Notes under the pieces: model-generated | The model's input: the letters and a program-made list of their open reading frames with translations, nothing else | The model's database searches: none | Told to the model about the DNA's origin: nothing | In this document: in pieces, positions 1 through 7,036 of the stretch | Position numbering within the stretch: position 1 is the first letter of the stretch | How the letters are laid out: each line of letters opens with the position of its first letter | Position numbers and translations under genes: made by a program | Source of the DNA: Kiritimatiellota bacterium | GTDB taxonomy: Bacteria > Verrucomicrobiota > Lentisphaeria > Victivallales > JAADHT01 | Assembly (NCBI GenBank): GCA_013151705.1 | Contig: JAADHT010000158.1 | Coordinates: 1-15,444 of the forward strand | DNA length: 15,444 nt | Direction of reading: 5' to 3'

Positions 1-14
1 CGATATTAATATCG
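1..14. repeat. 14-bp perfect palindrome at the window edge
   Basis: The first 14 bases, CGATATTAATATCG, equal their own reverse complement. It lies downstream of the tadA stop codon (99). It could be a protein-binding site or a chance AT-rich palindrome. Nothing else is recognisable in 1-98, and I see no terminator with a U-tract for tadA there. Confidence 0.3.
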
Positions 15-98
15 CTTTTCGTCCGCGGCGGAACCTGAATTCCCGAAATGCTTCTTGTCAAAGTGAAGTTTTAACGTATACACAGTACTAGCTCGTCC

Positions 99-581
99 TT
101 ATGGTGGGTTGGAGTTTTGCGGCCCCAAACGACGGGTTTCGAAAAACCGCCGTATAATCGCGGCGCACTCATCTTCAAGAACACCTCTAGTTACTTCGAC
201 TTTGTGCAGCATCCCGGCGAATCCGGTTACGTCGAGAGCGGAACCGGCGCAACCGGATCTCGGATCACTCAAACCGAAGACAACGCGTTTTATCCTTGAA
301 TTAACCATCGCTCCCGCGCACATGGCACAGGGTTCTTTGGTTACGAACAAGTCCACATCGACAAGCCGCCAGTCCTTGAGCGCCGCCGCCGCTTGGGTGA
401 TAACAAGAATTTCAGCGTGAGCCGTGGCGTCCTTAAGGGATTCCACCTGATTATGGGCGGAGGCTATCACCGCGCCATCCAATACAGCCACGGCCCCGAC
501 CGGAACCTCTCCCGACTCCGCGGCGTATTCAGCTTGAAGCAATGCCCGTCTCATAAAATGTTCGTCATCGAAGACTATCAC
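99..581 (-). CDS. tadA: tRNA-specific adenosine deaminase TadA
   Basis: Predicted 160-residue zinc-dependent deaminase that converts adenosine to inosine at the wobble position of tRNA-Arg(ACG). The family zinc motif is complete: HAE (His55, Glu57 as proton shuttle) and PCAMC (Cys85, Cys88). The early EVPVGAV segment (25-31) and the late GCAGS segment (compare TadA KTGAAGS) are also family features. The residue before EPC is Lys (TKEPC), where Leu is usual. The reading frame is open up to 740, but the residues added there are basic, not conserved and would make the protein too long. I chose the GTG at 581 because AGGTG lies 6 nt before it and the length then matches TadA (about 160 aa). A guanine or cytosine deaminase of the same fold is a less likely alternative. 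The gene is 245 nt downstream of the serine acetyltransferase on the same strand. Confidence 0.9.
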   Translation of the reverse strand: MIVFDDEHFMRRALLQAEYAAESGEVPVGAVAVLDGAVIASAHNQVESLKDATAHAEILVITQAAAALKDWRLVDVDLFVTKEPCAMCAGAMVNSRIKRVVFGLSDPRSGCAGSALDVTGFAGMLHKVEVTRGVLEDECAAIIRRFFETRRLGPQNSNPP

Positions 582-826
582 TTGCAACACCTGGATCCCG
601 TTTGAAAGGTTTACCCGCCTTTGGCGCGCCTTTAAAACTCGAATATCGAAAATCAAAGCGCGAAATCTAGCCGGGCAGAGCGACGCAACCGCGCAGCGGG
701 ATAAATTCAAAATTTTGACGTTCAAAAACAGGCTTCCCACACGTTTTCAGATTTGTTCCGAGAAGTTTGGTAACCGTTAAAATTGAGGCACAGTCAATTT
801 CATGCGAGCGTTTTGGAGTACAGGAT
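582..826 (-). other. Intergenic gap between the acetyltransferase and tadA
   Basis: These 245 nt hold no convincing gene. The minus-strand frame open through 582-740 is an upstream extension of tadA without family similarity. I found no rho-independent terminator for the upstream operon and no strong -35/-10 pair; TTGAAC with TATCCC at 16-nt spacing is the best and is weak. A GGCGCGCC palindrome occurs near 623-630. No signal-recognition-particle RNA core motif was seen, although that RNA often lies near tadA. Confidence 0.5.
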
Positions 827-1756
827 TCAGAATTTTTTCAGGTCGGGAGTTTGTATCGTTATTTTTGAGTCTGGAGCGCAACTTTCCGTCAGCCAGACGT
901 TGCCTCCGATGACCGAATCTTCGCCAATCACTATGTCGCCGAGAATCGTAGCTCCAGCGTAAACGGTCACATTGTTTTCAAGAGTGGGGTGCCTCTTGGC
1001 TCCTTTGATTATTTTCCCAGTGGAATCTTTGGGAAAACTAAGCGCTCCGAGAGTCACTCCCTGGTATAATTTCACATTGTCCCCCAAAACCGTCGTCTCA
1101 CCGACAACGACGCCTGTTCCGTGATCTATGAAAACAGCTTCGCCGAGGCGCGCGCCCGGATGGATGTCTATTCCCGTTGTCGAATGCGCGTATTCGCACA
1201 GGATTCTAGGAATCAAGGGAACATTCTCCAAATAAAGGATATGGGCGAATCTTTGAATTGTTATCGCCTTGACTCCAGGATAACTCAATATAATCTCGTC
1301 AAGACTTTTCGCCGCGGGATCTCCATCGTATGCCGCTCGAACATCAAGCTTCATTGTGTCGCGGATTTCCGGCAATGCTGATATCAGAGAGCGAACAGCA
1401 TGTTCCGTCAGGGCCGGAGTATCGCAATCATCGCAATGATCCATAGCGCAGTTGTAACGCATCGCCCGCATTATTTGATCGGAAAGCTTGGTGTAGATGT
1501 CCGATAGCGTCTCGCCGACATTGTATTTCACCGTCCTTAAACTCAATATTTTTTTGCCGGCGAACCCTGGAAAGACGATCTCCATCAAATTTGAAAGTAT
1601 ATCCTCAACTTCCGACTTGTTTGGAAGATTGAATCCCTCGATATGATTTATCCCTTTGGAATCTTCGTAAGTGGCGCAAATCGAAGCCACCATATCATCC
1701 AAAAAAGCGTCGTCAGCTTCAATTAGAAGATTTTCATTGGAACATCGTTTCATCAT
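827..1756 (-). CDS. cysE: Serine O-acetyltransferase (long form, left-handed beta-helix)
   Basis: Predicted 309-residue cytoplasmic enzyme that acetylates L-serine with acetyl-CoA, the first step of cysteine synthesis. The C-terminal half is a hexapeptide-repeat beta-helix. It has DIHPGA and DHGTG 15 residues apart (Asp197 and His212), which match the catalytic Asp143/His158 pair of E. coli CysE, followed by GVVVGET. The N-terminal part (about 1-190) is helical, longer than in E. coli CysE, and carries a small cysteine cluster (Cys103, 108, 111). The frame is open upstream to 1828, but that part lies inside the secretin gene. The ATG at 1756 starts 4 nt after the secretin stop (1761-1763), with AGGA about 9 nt upstream, so translational coupling is likely. 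A second ATG follows directly at 1753. The symbol follows the enzyme family; the long form is sometimes called epsC. Confidence 0.9.
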   Translation of the reverse strand: MMKRCSNENLLIEADDAFLDDMVASICATYEDSKGINHIEGFNLPNKSEVEDILSNLMEIVFPGFAGKKILSLRTVKYNVGETLSDIYTKLSDQIMRAMRYNCAMDHCDDCDTPALTEHAVRSLISALPEIRDTMKLDVRAAYDGDPAAKSLDEIILSYPGVKAITIQRFAHILYLENVPLIPRILCEYAHSTTGIDIHPGARLGEAVFIDHGTGVVVGETTVLGDNVKLYQGVTLGALSFPKDSTGKIIKGAKRHPTLENNVTVYAGATILGDIVIGEDSVIGGNVWLTESCAPDSKITIQTPDLKKF

Positions 1757-1760
1757 ACCG

Positions 1761-4268
1761 TCACATCCTGAACGGCGGCAATCCGCGAACCTCGCGTTGT
1801 CGCAAAGGAGCGCCGTTCGGCGTGACAAGCCTCGGCGTGACGAATATAAGCAGATTGGCCTTTTGAGACGTGGTGTATTTGGACTGGAACAAACGCCCGA
1901 TGAGCGGTACTTTCCCTAGAATCGGAACAGTATCGTTCACCGAGTTGATGGCATCGCGGATTATTCCACCCATAACGATGGTTTCCCCATCATAAACCGT
2001 AATCTCAGAGTCAACTGTTCTCGCCTCGATTATTGGCATTTTCAGTGTGTTTCGCACTAAGCCTTGGCTTGTGTTTTGGTTGTATGAATAGTCGGTCCAA
2101 CCAATAAATTGTTGGACGACAGGTTGAAGGGATAGCGAAATCGTGTATTTATCCGGATCGACTGTGGGTGTGACCGTCATTTTCACGCCAAGCTCGGTAG
2201 GATCGGAAAACTGTGGCATGGAACTGGCGAAAGCGACACCTCCGACAGTGTCGTCGACAAGAGTCGCATCCCCCCAGGATTCCGGGTAATAAGTGTCTGT
2301 CACCATCCTAACGGTGGCTTCCTCGCCGTTTTGGGTGGTTATTCTGGGAGTTGAGAGAATATCGACGTTGTCCAACTGGTCCAACGCATGTATTATACCA
2401 CGATATGTAATATTGTCCTTATCGGTTCTCTGCACGCTGAACGCGGTGTCGCTGCCCCCGTTCCAGGTGGTCGAATCCAAATATCTAAGCGGTGCGTCGT
2501 TTTGTTGAAAATTCCAGCTTGACGAGTTGTTGTTGGAAGCCACTTTCGACATCGAAAACTCGAAACCGAGCTCCTTCGCTTTATTCTCCTGAATTTCAAC
2601 GAATTTACATTCGATCAGCACTTGTGGATCAATCACATTCAATTCATCGATTATCCTTTCGATCCTCTTGAGCTGCTCAGGTGTGTTCGTGGCGATTAGC
2701 CGACTGATTCCCGAATCAAAAACGATTTTCGAACCTTTTGGAAACGAAATGCCTCGTTTCTTGAAATAGTCTTTGACGGACGTGGTTGTCCCGCTTCCCG
2801 CTTCGCCCCCGCCATCGTCAGCGCCAGTGCCCATATCAACCTCGCTGTCGATCGGGTATATCCGAGTCTCCAAATCGTCAAGGGCCACATTATTGGCGGC
2901 GATGACCACCGCGTATTCTTCGACTCGATATTTCAAATCAGCCGCGAGACAAATGTTTCTAATAGCCTCGCCCAGTGAGAGATCGTCGAACATAATGGTG
3001 ATCGTGGGTTCGGATCCACTATCTGTGGAATCATTGCCCCCCCCACTTTCATCACTTGTGGCGTCCACGCCGCTATCGTCTGTATTGTCGGCGTCAGCCG
3101 TGTCGTCTCCGGCATCGTCATCCAAAAGAAAATCAACACCGCCGGCATCTCCTCCGTCCGGTTGCGAACCAGTGTCAGCCGCGGAGCCTCCCGCGGAAGA
3201 ATCGTCTCCGAGGTTTGGAGCCGGTTGAAGTCGCAATAGTATATTGACGCCTTTATGCTCCTTGTCCTGCTTTTTCGATTCCAGCCGGAGCATGCCAACG
3301 ACGGCGGTGATGGTGGCCTCGTCGAATTCCATATGCTGAATGATGATCTCATCGAGTTTTTTCTTGATGATCGAGTTTTCCTCATTCTTTTTCACCGGCG
3401 CGGCCGTGTCTATGACCGGCGTGAGGGAACGCGGGATCAATGGAGTCACATGTTTCCATAAAGTTTCGGCATCCCGTTCTCTCCTCGTCAAATCGAATCT
3501 TTTTATTCCAGCCGAATACATCGCCCGAGTGAGTTTGCGAATCATTTCTATCGCATAAAGATTGTATGGGTCGATTAAAAGAACATCCTCGAATTTCTCT
3601 CTGGCCCTGTGCCAAAGTTGCTGGGCGTAGAGTTTTCTGCCTTGCGCCATGAGAACGTCAATTTGATACAACCTCTCTTTTTTGCTTTTGTCAACTACCG
3701 ACTCGTCTGTTTTGTTTTTATAAACCAAACCTTTTTTGGCGGCGTTCACGCGTTTGACCAATCTTTCAACCTTGGATGTCATTGTGGAATCCATTTTTAG
3801 GACATCTTTGCATTTCCCGATAGCCTCGTCATAGCGTCGCATTTCCGAATCTTCCAAGGCTTGGGTATACAGATGTCTAGCCCAGTAGTAATAAACCATA
3901 GCCAAATTCGTATTGATTTTCTTCAATTTGCGCTGAATATACGGACTCGCGTTGCTGATGACTTTTAAAAGCTCGGACGCCTGCAGGTATAAGTTGACGG
4001 AACGTTCGAATTCATTGGTTTCAAAAGCTTTGCGGGCTTGGTTAACCAGCTGGTCGGCATTCGCCTCCTGTTTTTCTCTTGAGACGATTTCTTCGCTCAA
4101 ACTCTTTTCCACGGATGGGGATGTTTTTTTCTGTTCATTCTGTTTGTCGGTTTTTGCCTCCTTAACGGACTTAGGGCCATGGACTTGCCCCCGCGAATCG
4201 ATCGATATGAGGAAAATTGCCGCGACGACAAACACGACCGGCGTTTTAATTATACTGAACTTACCCAT
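1761..4268 (-). CDS. Secretin (GspD/PilQ superfamily), second copy, with acidic insert
   Basis: 835-residue outer-membrane secretin that should form a multimeric gated pore. Residues 1-28 look like a Sec signal peptide. Residues about 65-255 are helical TPR-like repeats, including DPYNLYAIEMIRKL. Residues about 305-460 form an STN/N0-like domain, interrupted by a 67-residue Asp/Gly/Ser-rich stretch (354-420: 19 Asp, 2 Glu, no Lys, Arg or His). A short N1-like domain (about 498-545) leads into the secretin core (about 546-815), with IDPQVLIECKFVEI, LSTPRITTQNGEEA, VTPTV and the canonical signature VPILGKVPLIGRLF...LLIFVTPRLV. The ATG at 4268 has AGGAG 7 nt upstream. It is a paralogue of the neighbouring secretin and resembles Akkermansia Amuc_1098 in architecture (from memory). 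The nearby PilM/N/O-like genes place it in a type IV pilus/type II secretion-like complex, but its cargo cannot be read from the sequence. Confidence 0.92.
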   Translation of the reverse strand: MGKFSIIKTPVVFVVAAIFLISIDSRGQVHGPKSVKEAKTDKQNEQKKTSPSVEKSLSEEIVSREKQEANADQLVNQARKAFETNEFERSVNLYLQASELLKVISNASPYIQRKLKKINTNLAMVYYYWARHLYTQALEDSEMRRYDEAIGKCKDVLKMDSTMTSKVERLVKRVNAAKKGLVYKNKTDESVVDKSKKERLYQIDVLMAQGRKLYAQQLWHRAREKFEDVLLIDPYNLYAIEMIRKLTRAMYSAGIKRFDLTRRERDAETLWKHVTPLIPRSLTPVIDTAAPVKKNEENSIIKKKLDEIIIQHMEFDEATITAVVGMLRLESKKQDKEHKGVNILLRLQPAPNLGDDSSAGGSAADTGSQPDGGDAGGVDFLLDDDAGDDTADADNTDDSGVDATSDESGGGNDSTDSGSEPTITIMFDDLSLGEAIRNICLAADLKYRVEEYAVVIAANNVALDDLETRIYPIDSEVDMGTGADDGGGEAGSGTTTSVKDYFKKRGISFPKGSKIVFDSGISRLIATNTPEQLKRIERIIDELNVIDPQVLIECKFVEIQENKAKELGFEFSMSKVASNNNSSSWNFQQNDAPLRYLDSTTWNGGSDTAFSVQRTDKDNITYRGIIHALDQLDNVDILSTPRITTQNGEEATVRMVTDTYYPESWGDATLVDDTVGGVAFASSMPQFSDPTELGVKMTVTPTVDPDKYTISLSLQPVVQQFIGWTDYSYNQNTSQGLVRNTLKMPIIEARTVDSEITVYDGETIVMGGIIRDAINSVNDTVPILGKVPLIGRLFQSKYTTSQKANLLIFVTPRLVTPNGAPLRQREVRGLPPFRM

Positions 4269-4457
4269 ATTATCTCTCCTTTATGAACTTAATCCGGCTT
4301 GACGAATATTTTGACCTTCGAACTCAACTGCCTCGGGCAGACTTCCTACGCTCAACAAATTCCTATACAATCATTCACATAATTTCATAACACATCGGCG
4401 TTAAACACCACCAGTCAAACTTCGTATTCCAAAACGAAGACTTGATTCCAGCGACGA
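4269..4457 (-). promoter_or_regulatory. Leader between the two secretin genes
   Basis: A 189-nt non-coding spacer separates the two secretin genes. AGGAG at 4276-4280 is the ribosome site for the downstream copy. Two small inverted repeats are present: CTTCGT/ACGAAG with an 8-nt loop (4420-4439), starting 18 nt after the first secretin's stop, and CTGCC/GGCAG with a 3-nt loop (4328-4340). Neither is followed by a U-tract, so neither is a standard terminator. A TTGACT occurs (minus strand, about 4413-4418) but has no good -10 at 17 nt. Roles in mRNA processing or differential expression are possible only by inference. Confidence 0.4.
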
Positions 4458-6857
4458 TCAGCGTCTGAAATCGAAAAGCCCGTTTTGAGGAGATATGCGA
4501 ATAGGCAATCCATCGGGATTGACAATTCTGGCCGTGACGAAAATCAACAGGTTCCGCTTGTCTTTGCTGGATGTCTGCATCCTACCCAACGCACCGAGAA
4601 GAGGCGCTTTGTCCGAGCCGGGAAAACTGTCGTCGGCCGATCTGGCGTCCTCGGTGAGCATTCCACCTAGAACGAGGGTGTCTCCATCGTAGACTTTGAC
4701 TTTAGTTATAACATCCCGCCTGGATATTTCAGGCATAGTGACCAAAGACGTGCCAGTGTTGCCACCGAACCTGTAGTTTATGGAATAATTGGAGAATCGT
4801 AAGAATTGAAGAACCTGCGGGTTCAAATCCAAGGATATCGTGTGGTTGTCGGGTTTTACGGTCGGGGTAACGGTGAATCTTATTCCCACGTCGGTCGCAT
4901 CTCCGAAATCCGGAAGTGGCGGAGTGTATTGAACGACCGAATTCACCACAACCAGTTCCGGATCACTCCAAGATTCCGGGAAATACATTTCGCGAACCAT
5001 TCTAATCGTCGCCTCGTTTCCGCTTTTGGCGATGACTTTAGGCGCGGAGAGCACTTCAGTAGTTGAATTTCTGTCGAGAGCGTGCAATATCATTGTCAAT
5101 GTGAATTCGTCTCCTTGGCCAAAACCCGGCAGATTCAAATTGTTAAATATTCTGCCGGCAGCGCTCGCATTGGAATTGACAGGACTCGCCACTCCGTCTT
5201 TGCTTTGCCACAAAGGCCTGACCAGGGAGTCGTTCGCATTGATAGTCCAAGATGACGTGTTGGCGGCCGCGGGCGTTTTGCTCATCCACCACTCGAAACC
5301 GAACTCCTCCAAATCGACTTGGTTCACTTCGAGAAATTTCGCCTCTATCAGAACTTGAGGTTGCTCAATGTCCAGATCCCTCAACAACATATCAAGTCTG
5401 CGAAGGTTGTCGGTGGTGTTTTTAACAGTGAGTTTTCCCGAGCGTTTGCTGTACGCTATGGTGGAGTTTTCCGGAAACGGAATGCCGCGTTGTTTGAAAT
5501 AAGTCTCCAGCATTTCCGAAGTGAGATTCTTTTTCGTCGAACCCGAGTCACTATCGTCCTTCTTGAGAGTATCTTCCGTGTTGAATTCCACATCGTCGCC
5601 AGTCAGATCCGTATTTTCGGAGTCGTCCCCTTCCGGCTTTGGAGCAATCCGCGCGATGAGAGCGCTCCTTACCTTGAAGAAACGAGTGTCCATTTCGTCT
5701 ATGGACGCGGTTCCGATGGTGAGCACCCGGCCCTGTATGCGGTATTTAAGACCTGTTATCTGGCAAAGATATCTTATCACGGCGCTCATTGGAATATTCT
5801 CCAAGTTCATTGTGATCTTGCGGATTTGCGCCAACTCCTTGTCGTTGACTCCAAGCGCGATGTTGATGCCGGTTCCGGCCGCATCCAATCTTTTGCTTTC
5901 CTGTCCAAGGAATCTCACAACCGATTGAATACCCGCATCGGTGAAAGCTATCTGCTTCACTATCAGGGAGTCCAACTTTCTAGTCAGTGATCCAGTCGAG
6001 TCATCCTCCTCGGCGACCTCTTTCTGGGGGCGCTTGGCTGGAACCGGAAGTACGGCCTCGGACCACTTCCACATCACTTCCGAAACCCGTTCGAGGACAT
6101 CGTTTTGTTTACGCAGGATTGCGACCTCCTCCAATTTTTTGTAGATTTTCCTGAGTTGGTTTGTGGCGTCGAAATTATAAGGATCTCTGACGAGTATCTT
6201 TTCGAACGCGTCTCTGGCCTTGGTGTATTGTTTGTTTCTCATCAGGATTTCAGCGTTTCTCATCGCGACATGAATCTCGTTGTTGCGAATCTCGTTGTCT
6301 GGATCGACATCCTTGTACGTCAACGCCGTTATTTTTTTGAATTCATTCGAATCGATTCTTTTTTGGCAAAGTTCTTTGAAATCCTCTATCTTTTGTTTAC
6401 GCGCGTCGCTGATGCCGTTGATGCTCTGCGCCTCCGTTGAGAAAATGATCGCCTTGTCGTAATTTTTGTCGGCGAAAGCATCATATGCGGTGTTCATCAA
6501 ATTTTTTTCCCACTTGATGATGAATTTCTCATTATAAGCGTCAAGTTGTTTCAACCTCAATTGAAAACTATTGCCTTCTTTGTTGGCGTTGAAAATCTCC
6601 CTGGCTTTACCCAACTCAATTTCAGCTTCCTCGAATTTGTTTTCCGCGGCGAGCCGCTTCGCATTGTTGAAGAACCGCTCCGCATTCTCGTATGCGGTTC
6701 TTTTCATGTCGGAGGCTGTTTTTTCCGTATTTCTCAAGGTGTTTTCGTCTATGGATGCCGGCTGAATTTGTTCAATACGTTCAGCCGACGAATTCCAAGC
6801 GCAAAAAGCGAGTACCGGCAACATCAAAGCTAACAACATTTTTTTATCGACTAACAT
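4458..6857 (-). CDS. Secretin (GspD/PilQ superfamily), first copy, with altered signature
   Basis: 799-residue outer-membrane secretin. A Sec signal peptide covers about 1-25 (LLALMLPVLAFCAW, cleavage near NSSA). Helical TPR-like repeats follow (about 48-245), with DPYNFDATNQLRKI matching the equivalent repeat in the neighbouring copy. The STN/N0-like domain (about 298-385) is uninterrupted. An acidic linker (about 410-440) and a short N1-like domain precede the core (about 499-780: QPQVLIEAKFLEV, LSAPKVIAKSGNEATIRMV, VTPTVKPD). The C-terminal signature is unusual: after VYDGDTLVLGGML comes APLLGALGRMQ in place of the normal VPxLGxIPxLGxLF, then LLIFVTARIV. An ATG at 6863 abuts AGGAGG with no spacing, so I use the ATG at 6857, which has AGGAGG 6 nt upstream. 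It is the secretin directly after the PilM/N/O/P-like genes, so it holds the PilQ position. Confidence 0.92.
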   Translation of the reverse strand: MLVDKKMLLALMLPVLAFCAWNSSAERIEQIQPASIDENTLRNTEKTASDMKRTAYENAERFFNNAKRLAAENKFEEAEIELGKAREIFNANKEGNSFQLRLKQLDAYNEKFIIKWEKNLMNTAYDAFADKNYDKAIIFSTEAQSINGISDARKQKIEDFKELCQKRIDSNEFKKITALTYKDVDPDNEIRNNEIHVAMRNAEILMRNKQYTKARDAFEKILVRDPYNFDATNQLRKIYKKLEEVAILRKQNDVLERVSEVMWKWSEAVLPVPAKRPQKEVAEEDDSTGSLTRKLDSLIVKQIAFTDAGIQSVVRFLGQESKRLDAAGTGINIALGVNDKELAQIRKITMNLENIPMSAVIRYLCQITGLKYRIQGRVLTIGTASIDEMDTRFFKVRSALIARIAPKPEGDDSENTDLTGDDVEFNTEDTLKKDDSDSGSTKKNLTSEMLETYFKQRGIPFPENSTIAYSKRSGKLTVKNTTDNLRRLDMLLRDLDIEQPQVLIEAKFLEVNQVDLEEFGFEWWMSKTPAAANTSSWTINANDSLVRPLWQSKDGVASPVNSNASAAGRIFNNLNLPGFGQGDEFTLTMILHALDRNSTTEVLSAPKVIAKSGNEATIRMVREMYFPESWSDPELVVVNSVVQYTPPLPDFGDATDVGIRFTVTPTVKPDNHTISLDLNPQVLQFLRFSNYSINYRFGGNTGTSLVTMPEISRRDVITKVKVYDGDTLVLGGMLTEDARSADDSFPGSDKAPLLGALGRMQTSSKDKRNLLIFVTARIVNPDGLPIRISPQNGLFDFRR

Positions 6858-6979
6858 GTACATCCTCCTGATTGTAAAAGATATGTCGCTTAATCAATTC
6901 ACAGCGAAGCATCTCTAAAAACTGGGCCAATCACAGTTCACGGATAGAAGAGCGATTTTTTCTCATCCGCGACGCATTC

Positions 6980-7008
6980 AACATACCTTTGTCTCATATA
7001 AAAGTCAA
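6980..7008 (-). promoter_or_regulatory. Sigma-70-like promoter before the first secretin
   Basis: On the minus strand TTGACT (7003-7008) is separated by exactly 17 nt from TATGTT (6980-6985). It lies in the 173-nt gap after the zinc-ribbon protein gene, about 120 nt before the secretin start at 6857. It would let the secretins be expressed separately from the inner-membrane genes upstream. The prediction rests on motif match and spacing only. Confidence 0.5.
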
Positions 7009-7036
7009 ACCAACCGTTTATGAATTGTATTTTTAT

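Noticed and set aside
582..740. Upstream extension of tadA to ATG 740
   Set aside because: The added 53 residues have no deaminase similarity and would make the protein too long; GTG 581 has a well-placed AGGTG.
8..826. Signal-recognition-particle RNA or tRNA near tadA
   Set aside because: No GGTCAGGTCCGGAAGG-like core and no tRNA T-loop/acceptor pattern seen in the gaps.
1757..1828. Longer serine acetyltransferase starting at 1828
   Set aside because: The extra residues lie inside the secretin's coding end, and the ATG at 1756 has a suitable ribosome site and gives the normal length.
5319..5990. 223-codon open frame on the plus strand
   Set aside because: Antisense to the secretin core and acidic linker, no ribosome site or recognisable domain; a shadow frame.
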